Source of the DNA: Pseudomonas sp. ERMR1:02
GTDB lineage: Bacteria; Pseudomonadota; Gammaproteobacteria; Pseudomonadales; Pseudomonadaceae
DNA length: 64,000 nt
Direction: 5' to 3'
NCBI RefSeq assembly: GCF_002277815.1
Contig: NZ_NKJI01000008.1
Location: forward strand, 62,001-126,000
Shown in pieces: positions 54,689 through 63,781 of the stretch (its first letter is position 1; every line of letters begins with the position of its first letter). The notes beneath the pieces were generated by a model. The model saw only the letters and a list, made by a program, of their open reading frames with translations, did no database searches and was not told where the DNA came from. The translations under genes and the position numbers were made by a program.

Positions 54689-57600
54689 ATGAACCCGATA
54701 GAAACCCGTCCCCTGCCCAACGCTTCGGACAAAGCCACCCTCAAAGTCATCGCCGCCCACCTCGTCAAGGCGTGCCCGAGCCTGCACGACACGGCGCACG
54801 AGGTCGCCGCGCAACTGCTGGTCAAATATGGCGTCGCCAATCTCGACCCCGACCAGGTTTATTTCCACCGATTCAAGACTGCGCAAAGCCTTTCGGTGTC
54901 ATTCACCGGCTGGCAACACTATGGCGAAAAGCCCTATGAATCCCTGACCCTGACCCAATTGGTGATTCACCGTTTCCGCGCCACCGATCAGGACAACGCC
55001 GACCTACTGGATCTCTACGCAGGCTTCTACACGGCAGGGCCCGATGCCGATCACTTCGACGCAACCAACGAGGTACGCCTGCACGGCAACGAGGTGCTGA
55101 AGGACTTCTGGGACATCAACTTCAGCGACCTTTACCGCAACAAGCTACAAACGTTCTGGAGCGACTTCACCGAAGACTTCCGCACCTTGGCCAAGTGCAA
55201 TTTCCTGAGCGCAGCCGTTGAGGCACGCGACAGCGGGCAATTGACTGACGATGATTTTCAAACGGTGATCAGCGCTGCCATCGGCCCGCTGACCTGGCCG
55301 GTCAGCCTGAAGATGCTGAAGTCCGAATCGTCGGTTGGCCCAGGACTGCGGGTATGCGCACTGGATGTCGCCGGCCATGTGGCGATGAACATCCTGCGCA
55401 TCGTTGCGCCCAAAGGCCGTCAGATCCTTTACCTGCCCGGTGAAGCCAAGGTGTTTCAGGTGTTCGAAACCCCGTTGGACATGCACTGGTGGGTTTTGAA
55501 TCAGATGAACGATGAGGCTCCTCGTCGAGCCTTCATCAATCATTTTCCACTGGCCGAACGCCACGCCATCACCGAGAACATCACCGACCTGATGAATCGC
55601 CTGGTGAGTACCTGGGGTCATGCCGATCATCACCTGATCAACCAGAAAGATCACGCAGTGACGGGGGATGCGTTCAGTTGGTTGCGGGACTCGACCCGGA
55701 CTTCAATGTTCGCCGAAGCCGATCTATCCCTGACCTCCAATGGCGATCTACGGGAAAAACTGTGGATCGGTTATTTGAGTGCCAGCTTAAAAGTGTTTGG
55801 CCCGATGGCGGCCGTGGGCTGGCCTGTAGCGTTGCCGGTAATCGGTGCCAGCCTCGCCAATATGGGGTTGAACATTGACCAGGCGGTCAACGCCAAGACC
55901 GCGTCCGAGCGTAAGGAAGGTGTTATCGGGGCGATCTTCAGCGCCATCGATGCGTTGTTCAACCTTCCATTCCTCAAAGGTGTCGGGTCGGCGGCCGAGG
56001 TTGTTGTAGAGGTCGAAGCCGCTGAGGCTGCTGAATATTCAGAAACCACGCAGCCATTGGAAAAATCTGTTCCACCGGATGAACAAGCTCCTGTCACCGA
56101 AGAGACCGAGGACGCATTACCACCTGCCGGGGAAATAACCCCCATGCCATCTGAAGCTGTTGAGCCATCCGACATACCACAAACGTATCAAAGCAATGAG
56201 GTGCTTGAGAGGGAAACGCCCGGTACAGAACCTGGAAAATTCCAGGGCATCTACAGACTCGACTCCGATCCTCCCTACGCCATCCTGCTGAACGACAACG
56301 CCTATTACGTCCGCTACTTTCCTGACGCTCAGGGCGGTGGCTATTGGGCCATCGTCGACCCGGCCAGACCCAACCAGTTCATCCACTCGCTGCCTGTTCG
56401 CCTGAATGCCGAAGGCCAATGGGAACGAATGCCGAAACTCGGGTTACAGGCAGGCGGGCAATGCATGGGCAAGGAATGTGAGGTCGGGCTGGAAATGGCG
56501 GTGCGTGAGAATGGTGCTGGCCAAGCAGGTTTAGAAGGAGGGGCTGAAGTTTCAAACCCTGCATCTGGCCCACAGCCGCAACCCTCGACATCAAGGACGC
56601 CGCGACTGGTCACAACGCCTTACGACGTGGTGCCAGATGTAAGGATTGGGCTGAAAAAGTGGGCAATGAACCTTAACGAAACTCATGTTCAGTTTCATTT
56701 CGGTCCCGATGGGGCAGTCATCGTCCCGGATCGATACGCACTCCATTTCACCGAAAAATTCAGATCGCTCGTCAGGTCGGCCAGGCGTTTCTATCAAAAC
56801 CTCGTTTGGGACACTTTGCCTCCACGCCCGCAAATCCCGCTAGTGGACAGCTCAACGACACTTAGCACGCTGATCGAACGTATTTTCAACGCGGCGCCCG
56901 GTTTGGTGATCGGTGAAACACTGGATCGAATCACCAGCATGCGCCTGATGATCGAAAACATGCCTTCCTTCGCCTCGCAGGGCGTCAAGACCCTCTACAT
57001 GCGACGTCTGCTCAGCGACTTTGCCCAGACGGAACTGAACAACTACTTCAACACCGGTGTCATGTCTGAAGACCTGGAAGAGTACCTGACCCATCTCGGT
57101 ACTGACCCTACGGGCCGTTTCAATGAGCTGGAACTGGTGAAGGCTGCCCGCCAAAACGGCATTCGCGTACAGGCGATCGATTGCGCAGCCAACTATAAAA
57201 ACCCCACCGCCTTGACTCGGGTTGAAGAGCAGATGAACGCCAACCACATGGCGAGCGAAATCATGTTTTCGGATCAAGCACTCAATGGTCCTGGCAATTG
57301 GGTGTTGCTGACAGGCACAGAAAACACCAATACGTTTCGGGGGCTGGCGGGTATCAGCGAACTGGAAGGTGGCATCGGTTTGCGCGTAGTGGAAGTCAAT
57401 CCTGGCGAAGGGCAAAGCGTTGCAATTGACTCCGGTATCGAAATTGACCGAGGTCCTTTTATTGCAAACCGCGAAACAGGCGGGACTGTCGACACCCTTT
57501 ACGCCGACTTGCGTCTGCAAATGGAGGCGCTCCCGGTCAGCAGGATGCCTCTGCAAACAGCAAATCTGCTCTACCGAAAGGGCATGTACCTGTTCGAGAA

Positions 57601-57805
57601 GGTAGACGATGTGTACACATTGGTTCACCGCAACCAGCAAGAACTGATTGTGCGGACCCCTGTCGAACCGCTGGCGGGGGGCAATGTCTGTATTATTCGG
57701 CCCTCATGGCCACAGGTCAGCGGTGTACCTTTCCCCAGCATTGAACAGCTCTCACAGGCGCTTAACAATTTGAGGGGGATGACGCTGCAAAGCCGCATTC
57801 CTTGA
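54689..57805 (+). CDS. Large putative toxin (DUF6543/dermonecrotic-type with membrane-targeted effector C-terminus)
   Basis: 1038 residues, AAGGA nine bases before ATG 54689. The N-terminal 400 (YHRFKTAQSLSVSFTGW-like opening, LTLTQLVIHRF, YAGFY, GNEVLKDFW, LKDFRTLAKCNFLSAA region) matches the 'dermonecrotic toxin domain' of many Pseudomonas proteins. A hydrophobic stretch (FGPMAAVGWPVALPVIGASLANMG) and a Pro/Glu-rich linker (about 450-520) follow. The C-terminal part (LVIGETLDRITSMRLMIENM, GVKTLYMRRLLSD, VKAARQNGIRVQAIDCAANY) resembles the ChaN/Tiki-like effector fold, but positions that usually read GExH and YxEH are GETL and YMRR. No secretion genes adjoin it. Confidence 0.7.
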   Translation: MNPIETRPLPNASDKATLKVIAAHLVKACPSLHDTAHEVAAQLLVKYGVANLDPDQVYFHRFKTAQSLSVSFTGWQHYGEKPYESLTLTQLVIHRFRATDQDNADLLDLYAGFYTAGPDADHFDATNEVRLHGNEVLKDFWDINFSDLYRNKLQTFWSDFTEDFRTLAKCNFLSAAVEARDSGQLTDDDFQTVISAAIGPLTWPVSLKMLKSESSVGPGLRVCALDVAGHVAMNILRIVAPKGRQILYLPGEAKVFQVFETPLDMHWWVLNQMNDEAPRRAFINHFPLAERHAITENITDLMNRLVSTWGHADHHLINQKDHAVTGDAFSWLRDSTRTSMFAEADLSLTSNGDLREKLWIGYLSASLKVFGPMAAVGWPVALPVIGASLANMGLNIDQAVNAKTASERKEGVIGAIFSAIDALFNLPFLKGVGSAAEVVVEVEAAEAAEYSETTQPLEKSVPPDEQAPVTEETEDALPPAGEITPMPSEAVEPSDIPQTYQSNEVLERETPGTEPGKFQGIYRLDSDPPYAILLNDNAYYVRYFPDAQGGGYWAIVDPARPNQFIHSLPVRLNAEGQWERMPKLGLQAGGQCMGKECEVGLEMAVRENGAGQAGLEGGAEVSNPASGPQPQPSTSRTPRLVTTPYDVVPDVRIGLKKWAMNLNETHVQFHFGPDGAVIVPDRYALHFTEKFRSLVRSARRFYQNLVWDTLPPRPQIPLVDSSTTLSTLIERIFNAAPGLVIGETLDRITSMRLMIENMPSFASQGVKTLYMRRLLSDFAQTELNNYFNTGVMSEDLEEYLTHLGTDPTGRFNELELVKAARQNGIRVQAIDCAANYKNPTALTRVEEQMNANHMASEIMFSDQALNGPGNWVLLTGTENTNTFRGLAGISELEGGIGLRVVEVNPGEGQSVAIDSGIEIDRGPFIANRETGGTVDTLYADLRLQMEALPVSRMPLQTANLLYRKGMYLFEKVDDVYTLVHRNQQELIVRTPVEPLAGGNVCIIRPSWPQVSGVPFPSIEQLSQALNNLRGMTLQSRIP

Positions 57806-57861
57806 CCCAGGGCAATAGAGGTTGCGGTACAGCGGCCTCGATTTTCAGCTTCGCCCAAACG

Positions 57862-57891
57862 AAAAAACCCTGGCCAAAGCCAGGGTTTTTC
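57862..57891. terminator. Bidirectional intrinsic terminator
   Basis: AAAAAACCCTGGC, CAAA, GCCAGGGTTTTT: 8-bp GC stem with A and T tracts on both sides. It serves the toxin gene and, on the other strand, originally guaA. Confidence 0.93.
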
Positions 57892-57918
57892 TCGATCAGA
57901 CGCTCGACTAAAGCGGGA

Positions 57919-57936
57919 TCATTCCCACTCTATTGT
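57919..57936 (-). other. guaA 3'-end remnant = left attachment site of a genomic island
   Basis: Read on the minus strand this is ACA ATA GAG TGG GAA TGA: T-I-E-W-E-stop, the invariant C-terminus of GMP synthase GuaA. Upstream of it (to the right) no guaA follows; the homology ends after five codons and foreign genes begin. The 3' end of guaA is a documented integration site. The guaA terminator is still in place on the left. The intact gene should lie at the island's far end, beyond 64 kb. Confidence 0.85.
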
Positions 57937-58018
57937 AAATAGCGTCTTAAAACCATGTAAATCCAATAGCGTTATAGATACCCCAATTACAAATACCATG
58001 AAAAAAACCATGCTAGCC

Positions 58019-59056
58019 TTACGTATCGAGCATATCCCACTCGTCTCCGAGTACCCAGCGTATTGCAGACAGCTTGCCATTGATCATCCCCCACTCGAAG
58101 TCGGTCCAAGGCCCCAGCTCTTCGGGGCCCAACTCTTCTTCAGCTCTCTTCATCGAGGCGAGCATCCCCTCCCAAATCGTATGCACCACTAAATTCCGCC
58201 GCTCCTCCGGTGTGGCTTGGTCCCACACCTCTTTGGTCACGAGTTTTTCTTCACCGTCTTCGACGCGAGCGATAATGTTCCATTTTCTGTTGTACCAAAC
58301 CTGCGTTGTCAGCTTGCTCTCCGCCTCAAGCAGTTCAGAAAGCTGCCGTGGATCTTGGCTGTATTCGCGCTCGAATCTGGTCTCTTCGATCAGGTCGCTC
58401 GCGAACTCGCTGAGCAGCGCACTTAGGTTGGTCTCGTATCGCGATCTCACACCATCAAAAAGGGAGGCCAAATCGGGGTGAGGGAAACGCGTGTCAGCTC
58501 CCTTTTGGCTGAAGTCGTGGATGTTGTGGGTCACGAAGGCAAACACATCCTCATCTTTGCGCACGGCTAGCGCATCAATGTAAGTCTCGATAATGATGGC
58601 ATCGCCAATCCCGTTCATTTGCCGGTGAAAAGGGGCAATCTTGGCAATAGCTCGATCCGCAGCGCGCACCTTAATGTTATCGCTGACAGGGACTGGCGTT
58701 GTCTCCCCGAACAACTTTTCGATCAAATCCACCGCCTCGTTCACAGCCTCTCCGCCAGTAGCAACCCGATGATCGACTTCGTTTAGCTGCTTCAGCGTCG
58801 CTTCCCGCCCTTCTTCGGGGGCAAATTGCACAATCGCCTCCCTGACACGCTTAAAGTGACTAGAAAGACTGGCTCGACTAGCCGCCATGACTCGATCCCG
58901 ATTCCGAGCAAATTCCTCAATAACGATCTGCGGCATGATAAGAATGACCTCGCCTGCTTCGGCCATTGCGGACAAAGCGTCCAGCAAAGGAAGGTGTCGG
59001 GGGTCTTTCGTAAGGTCGAGCCATACCGATGTATCGATCAACAGGTTCAATCTCAT
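58019..59056 (-). CDS. PIN-domain nuclease-like protein
   Basis: 345 residues. PIN fold at the N-terminus: NLLIDTSVWLDL (first Asp), IVIEEFARNRD (Glu), NGIGDAIIIETY (Asp) and FVTHNIHDFS, all expected acidic residues present. This is the longer PIN_8/DUF4935-like type, with an extra 150-residue acidic C-terminal region (EEELGPEELGPWTDFEWG) of unknown role. Likely an RNase toxin or defence effector. ATG 59056 overlaps the stop of the small upstream gene (ATGA), the arrangement of a toxin-antitoxin operon; ATG 59071 is an alternative. Confidence 0.75.
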   Translation of the reverse strand: MRLNLLIDTSVWLDLTKDPRHLPLLDALSAMAEAGEVILIMPQIVIEEFARNRDRVMAASRASLSSHFKRVREAIVQFAPEEGREATLKQLNEVDHRVATGGEAVNEAVDLIEKLFGETTPVPVSDNIKVRAADRAIAKIAPFHRQMNGIGDAIIIETYIDALAVRKDEDVFAFVTHNIHDFSQKGADTRFPHPDLASLFDGVRSRYETNLSALLSEFASDLIEETRFEREYSQDPRQLSELLEAESKLTTQVWYNRKWNIIARVEDGEEKLVTKEVWDQATPEERRNLVVHTIWEGMLASMKRAEEELGPEELGPWTDFEWGMINGKLSAIRWVLGDEWDMLDT

Positions 59057-59256
59057 TCGCACTCGCTCCATGTCGCGCTGACCGTTACGGCGCTATCCTT
59101 ACCAGCCTCCCCTTGCAACTGACGCAACAAGACGGCCCATTCGGCGGGATCGCCGCCACTACGAACTTCGGAAAGCAGCGCCTCTGCATAGGCCGGATTT
59201 GCGCGGAAATAGTCAGTCATAGCCTCATCATGCGACCTGTCTTTCATTGGAGTCAT
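59053..59256 (-). CDS. Small antidote-like protein paired with the PIN protein
   Basis: 67 residues. HDEAMTDYFRANPAYAEALLSEVRSGGDPAEWAVLLRQLQGEAG closely follows the N-terminal pattern of HI1420-type addiction-module antidotes ('D.am...fr.dpayA...l......gd..e....lrq.a.a.G'), but the usual XRE helix-turn-helix that follows is missing. Coupled to the PIN gene by ATGA. ATG 59256 or 59247 (better spaced from GAGG) may be the start. Confidence 0.6.
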   Translation of the reverse strand: MTPMKDRSHDEAMTDYFRANPAYAEALLSEVRSGGDPAEWAVLLRQLQGEAGKDSAVTVSATWSECE

Positions 59257-59521
59257 CCCTCTTCCGGTAACCCGGTGCGCGGCGCCACACCAGCTAGAAC
59301 GGAATACTATCGTCCCAGCCGCCTTGTTTACCCGCTGGAAATCGTGCTGCGTATCCCAACTGTCGCAGAGCTGCTATTCCTGGGCGATCCGACCACGGAA
59401 GAGGCGCTCTGCGAGATCAGGCTCATTCGCCAGTTCGCGCATCAGAATGAAACGAGTGATAGCTCCGTGATATCGTCCCTGCGCCCAAGTACAGCATAAC
59501 CGTGTAGTGAAAGGAGTCAAC
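59257..59521. other. Intergenic region between the two island operons
   Basis: 265 bp with divergent promoters. A plus-strand frame here (VLRIPTVAELLFLGDPTTEEALCEIRL..., about 59330-59499) looks protein-like but has no good start, so it may be a gene remnant. AAAGGAG at 59509-59515 is the ribosome-binding site of the next gene. Confidence 0.4.
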
Positions 59522-60750
59522 GTGAGCGACGAGGAAGCAAGCAGGTACCCGCATAGCGCCATTTCCACTTGGAGCGGATTTGTCTACCAAGGCAAAGTGG
59601 CGCTCTACCACTGCCTCAAGCTAATTAATGAAGGCGATAGTGAATTTGAGCTACAACTGGATAGCACCGACGATTTCGCGATTTACAAAGAGGGCAAACT
59701 CATTAGTGCCCATCAGGTGAAAGCAAAAATAGGCGACTATCGTAGTAACTACAAGGAAGCTTTAGAAAAATCGGCCACCTTAGAGCTGGATAGAGTTGCC
59801 GGAATCAAAAGATATTTTCATATATCGCTACCAATCAATGACCATAGCGATTACGTGCACCCTACCAATGGCGAACGCGTTGAGTTCTACTCATACGGTA
59901 AATCTCAACATTGTGAACTTCATAAAATAGAAGAACTGACCAAGCAGATCATCAAAGAAATTTATGACAGCCAGACTATAGTTTTTGATGAGAGCCTACT
60001 TGACGCGAATTATTGTCTATTATCGGACAGAATCAGCTCACAAGCTCTAGCTATTCATGCAAGAATACAAAATGAAGGCGATACTCAACGCCAAGCAGCT
60101 TATGACAACCGAATAACTGCAGCGAGCATTCTTTCGGGCATAACGGACACGAATCCGTATCAAAGAAAGGACTATTACGCGGTCGAACTTAAGGAGCGCC
60201 TTCACGCTTACCTTGAAGAAAGGCTCGCTGAGTCATTGCCAGGCATGTCGGACGCCGCCTACGAGAGATCTAGAAGTATCTATGCACTAATAAGACTCTC
60301 AGAGGGCGGCGATTTCAAGACACTTTGCCAGCTGATGAAACCTTCAGAGAAGTTTTCACGCATTCAGAATTCAGACATACGAAGATACTCAGATCTCGTC
60401 CATACGTTTAGTTCTGAGCCAATACTAAAACGACTACCACACTATTTAGATAGCAATAATAAGTTCTACGCACCAACTGCACTCTATCTGCTAGAGCCAA
60501 CAGACAAAAATACTGTACCTCTGAGATTATCGCCGAAATAAAAGATAACGACGATCTTGGCAGACTGCTCTTCGAATTCAACAACTTGATTGCAGCCAAG
60601 GCCACCGAGAGCTTCATAATCGACACCAAATATACAAACTGCTTTAATGAAGAGGCCATAGACGCTCAAGAACGCATCGATAGCAATATTACAAAAAGTT
60701 TGTGCATCAGCATTTTAACAAGGGACGACGCAGAGGCGAGACTTAAATGA
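59522..60750 (+). pseudogene. ABC-three-component effector: PD-(D/E)XK-like N-terminus, one frameshift near the 3' end
   Basis: About 409 residues when corrected. The N-terminus (STWSGFVYQGKVALYHCLKLI, ELQLDSTDDFAIYKEGKL, SAHQVKAK) shows the Q, DD and QxK pattern of DUF4297/Cap4-type PD-(D/E)XK nucleases found on effectors of SMC/ABC-linked defence systems. The rest is helical and unassigned, as in ABC-3C C-terminal domains. GTG 59522 has AAAGGAG six bases before it. The frame breaks at an A5 run (60506-60510); one more A joins EPTDKKYCTSEIIAEIK to a sensible tail whose TGA overlaps the next gene (ATGA at 60747). AT-rich relative to the backbone. Confidence 0.6.
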
Positions 60751-61412
60751 TTATTGACCTGATCCACCAAGCCCTAGTCGCTCACGGATTTTCCAAAGTA
60801 CAGAATAATGACACAACTGGCTTCTATGTTCGAGAGAACGACACAGCGATCCGATTTGCTGTCTTGCACAAGTTAGACGAGTTGATGAAGCCTGGCGATC
60901 TCAACGCAGCCATCAACCAGTCCGCGCCGCAGGAGTTCCTGACCGATCCAGCCTTTAGAAAAAACTGCGATTTAATTTGCATTCATCACCTCGACAAGTT
61001 AGCCGAGTTCAAAAATCACGAAGAGCAGATTTTTGAAATTGAAGAAGACCCGCATTTCTACAAAAAATACGTGCTCTACTACAGCGAAGCTGAAGTTGAA
61101 GCTATCAAAAAGCTAGATTTCGAAAAACTAAATGAATTGATTTCAGACAAATCTCAATTCAACATCTACAAAAAAGAACCCACAGCAGCAACCAAATATA
61201 GTGCTGCCGTAAAGATATTTATCAAACTGCCTTTCTTAGCACTTCACATTAACAAGGTAGAATTAGTACCCCTTCGCCTACAAATTGAAGAGGCGGTAGC
61301 CGAAATTGACCTTACTAAGACTTATGGAACGGTACAAAAACTCGGCCAAATCAATGTCGAAGATTTAATCAAGGAGCTGATTAGCGATGAACTGGCAAAT
61401 ATCCAAAATTGA
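60747..61412 (+). CDS. ABC-three-component middle protein (candidate)
   Basis: 221 residues, mixed alpha/beta, no membrane or catalytic motif: IHQALVAHGFSKVQNN, CDLICIHHLDKLAEFKNHEEQIFEIEEDPHFYKKYVLYYSEAE, LPLRLQIEEAVAEIDL-like end. Similar-sized proteins between the effector and the ATPase are the defining 'middle component' of ABC-three-component systems and probably link the two. ATG 60747 overlaps the effector stop; its end overlaps the ATPase by 26 bases. Assigned by position and general character, not by a motif. Confidence 0.55.
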   Translation: MIIDLIHQALVAHGFSKVQNNDTTGFYVRENDTAIRFAVLHKLDELMKPGDLNAAINQSAPQEFLTDPAFRKNCDLICIHHLDKLAEFKNHEEQIFEIEEDPHFYKKYVLYYSEAEVEAIKKLDFEKLNELISDKSQFNIYKKEPTAATKYSAAVKIFIKLPFLALHINKVELVPLRLQIEEAVAEIDLTKTYGTVQKLGQINVEDLIKELISDELANIQN

Positions 61413-63726
61413 GATTTCAAGCTTTAAAGCTTTCAAAAAAATCCATCTGGATTTCAGCGAGTCATCGCTCCTAACACTAGACGGCCCCAACGGCTTCGGC
61501 AAAACTAGTGTTTTCGACGCCATCGAGTTGCTATTGACCGGTGGTATAAAACGAATTAGTCAGTTGTTTACCACCCTAATGATGGGAAACAGAACCAATT
61601 ATGAGGACAATCTACTCTGGAACAAGCGCTCGGGCAACAAAGACTTAGTAATAAAAATTGAATTCATCAATGGAGCTCGCAAACTTGTTTTGGCAAGGCA
61701 TACTCCCGCTACAGATTTTGAAGATAAAGCCAACAATCGTGCTGACCAATTCACTCACCTCATCCTCTACGAGCTTCCCGACTTTGCGTCAAACGATTAC
61801 ATAGAAGAAAATCTCCGTGACGAGAGTTTCATTGAGGAGCTTTTCGGCAAAAACTTCAAAGAAAACTTCTCATACTTAAATTATTTGGAGCAAGGCCAAA
61901 ACCAGCTTCTGCACACGAGGGTGGACAAGCGTAAGGAGGCGTTAAACAACCTCTTTAATATTAGAGACGTGAAAGCGGAAACTGACAACTGCAAAGCTAT
62001 CGCCCTGCGACTGACCAAGTTCATTAGCGATCCAAAGCGTGCTGCCGATCTATCAAGGCTAAAAACAGAAGCAGATTCGTTCAAAGGAATGATTCAAGCT
62101 GACCTAGGAGAGATTGAACATAAAAAAATTTCCACCGCAGTTCTGCAGCCAGGCTGGGACAAAGAGATTCCTTTTCCTACCTACTCTGCGGAAATCCACG
62201 CTGAATATGTTGAAAATATCCAGCGCCTTCAAAGCTTAACTCCACTAAAGGGTGCGATACAGATCAGGGACAAAAACGAAGCGATTGAAAACTACATTGA
62301 GCTTAACAAGGACTCGGTGAAAAGCCTGGCCCGCTTTGGTAGCGATCTGGACAAGCTGGATGGCCTCGACGTCACCAAAAAAGAATTAAACGAACTGATT
62401 AAATCTGGAGGGGCCATTAAGCGTGGTGCCACAGTCATCAAGTCCGAGGAGGCCGAGAGCCTTCCTGGATGGGGCCAAGGACGCTTGGACTGGTTCCTTG
62501 AGCAAATAGTCATCCGTGACGCGCTTCAGCAAAAGAGCAACTCTAATGCTAACGCTGCTGCCGAGCTGAATCGTCTAAAAGCAGAGCTGCTGGCTGAGCA
62601 CGCCAAGCTCTATGCTGACGACCAACACTGCCCACTATGTGGTGCTGACTGGCAAGCCCATGACAATATGCTGCAAAAGATTGAGTTCAGATCAAAGCAG
62701 ATCAACGACGCGCTAACCGCTGATGGCCAGACCCTGATAAATCTCACGGGGCTGATGACTGCGGAGCTGGCCATGATTGAAGCTCAGATCCAGGCCCGAG
62801 AAGCGCCGCTATCCCTTGGATACAACAGCGCCCTACACAACGCCCTGCTCCGTGATAAAGCTCGGTTGCCTACAATTACCCAACTCGCGGCCCGGCTTCA
62901 GGCTTTAGGTGTACAGCTCAACCACTCGTTCTCCGATAACGAGGAGGTGGTAGACACCCGGACTCAGGAGCTGACAGCTTCCATCAGAAGCCAAAAAACA
63001 GCTGAAACAGAGCCTCTGCCGCAAGATTGGAGAAAGGTCATCACCGCTGCCTTCAAAGAGCTCCAGGACTTCTATATCGTCGAGACTCAAGCGCTGAAAG
63101 ACAAGGAGCTGTACATCGAGGCTAAAGCAAACGAGGCGCAGAGCAGCAGGCTAAAGCAATGCCTTGATGAGCTACAGGTCATCCAGCGTGAGATCGAAGC
63201 AGCGAAAATCGCTAAAGATAAGGTCAATAAGCTAAAGGCCACCTTGGAGAGAACGGAGCGCAGCTACTCAGAACAAACGATTGCTGAGATAGAGCTGATT
63301 TTCCACATTTACAGCGGGCGGCTTATCCAGAACTATCAGCGCGGCTTGGGTCTGTTCATTGAAAGCAATGACGGTAAAGAGCTCAGATTCCTGACAGCCG
63401 AAAAGTCTGAGCATGATGCGATTCTGTCAATGAGTTCCGGGCAGGTGTCGGCGCTCAGCCTGGGCTTCTTCCTTTCGCTGAATAGAGTCTACTCGACCGT
63501 ACCGCTGATCCTGATCGATGACCCTTCCCAGTCGCTGGATGAAGTCAACATCGCCTCTCTGACTGACCTGCTACGCTGTGAGTTCAGCAATCGTCAGCTG
63601 ATCGTTTCCTCGCACGAGGACGACATCTCCGCGTATATGCGCTACCGGTTCACTAAGGCAGGCCTTAGCACCCGATCGCTCAACATGCAACGCTTGGCTA
63701 AGGAAGCCCTAGTAGCCGCTGTCTGA
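61387..63726 (+). CDS. Rad50/RecF-like ABC ATPase of the three-gene system
   Basis: 779 residues. Walker A LDGPNGFGKTSVFDAIELLL; coiled-coil arms about 190-600 with a CxxC pair CPLCGADW in the middle, like a Rad50 zinc hook but on short arms; signature MSSGQVSALSLGFFLSLN; Walker B VPLILIDDPSQSLDE; switch His in IVSSHEDDIS. SMC-family ATPases of this type sense or hold DNA ends and license a partner nuclease. AAGGAG lies 10 bases before ATG 61387. Last gene of the operon. Confidence 0.85.
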   Translation: MNWQISKIEISSFKAFKKIHLDFSESSLLTLDGPNGFGKTSVFDAIELLLTGGIKRISQLFTTLMMGNRTNYEDNLLWNKRSGNKDLVIKIEFINGARKLVLARHTPATDFEDKANNRADQFTHLILYELPDFASNDYIEENLRDESFIEELFGKNFKENFSYLNYLEQGQNQLLHTRVDKRKEALNNLFNIRDVKAETDNCKAIALRLTKFISDPKRAADLSRLKTEADSFKGMIQADLGEIEHKKISTAVLQPGWDKEIPFPTYSAEIHAEYVENIQRLQSLTPLKGAIQIRDKNEAIENYIELNKDSVKSLARFGSDLDKLDGLDVTKKELNELIKSGGAIKRGATVIKSEEAESLPGWGQGRLDWFLEQIVIRDALQQKSNSNANAAAELNRLKAELLAEHAKLYADDQHCPLCGADWQAHDNMLQKIEFRSKQINDALTADGQTLINLTGLMTAELAMIEAQIQAREAPLSLGYNSALHNALLRDKARLPTITQLAARLQALGVQLNHSFSDNEEVVDTRTQELTASIRSQKTAETEPLPQDWRKVITAAFKELQDFYIVETQALKDKELYIEAKANEAQSSRLKQCLDELQVIQREIEAAKIAKDKVNKLKATLERTERSYSEQTIAEIELIFHIYSGRLIQNYQRGLGLFIESNDGKELRFLTAEKSEHDAILSMSSGQVSALSLGFFLSLNRVYSTVPLILIDDPSQSLDEVNIASLTDLLRCEFSNRQLIVSSHEDDISAYMRYRFTKAGLSTRSLNMQRLAKEALVAAV

Positions 63727-63781
63727 GTTACCACGATAGGGGCATATGGAATTTGCCCCTGTTTGTTCATTATGAGAACCA

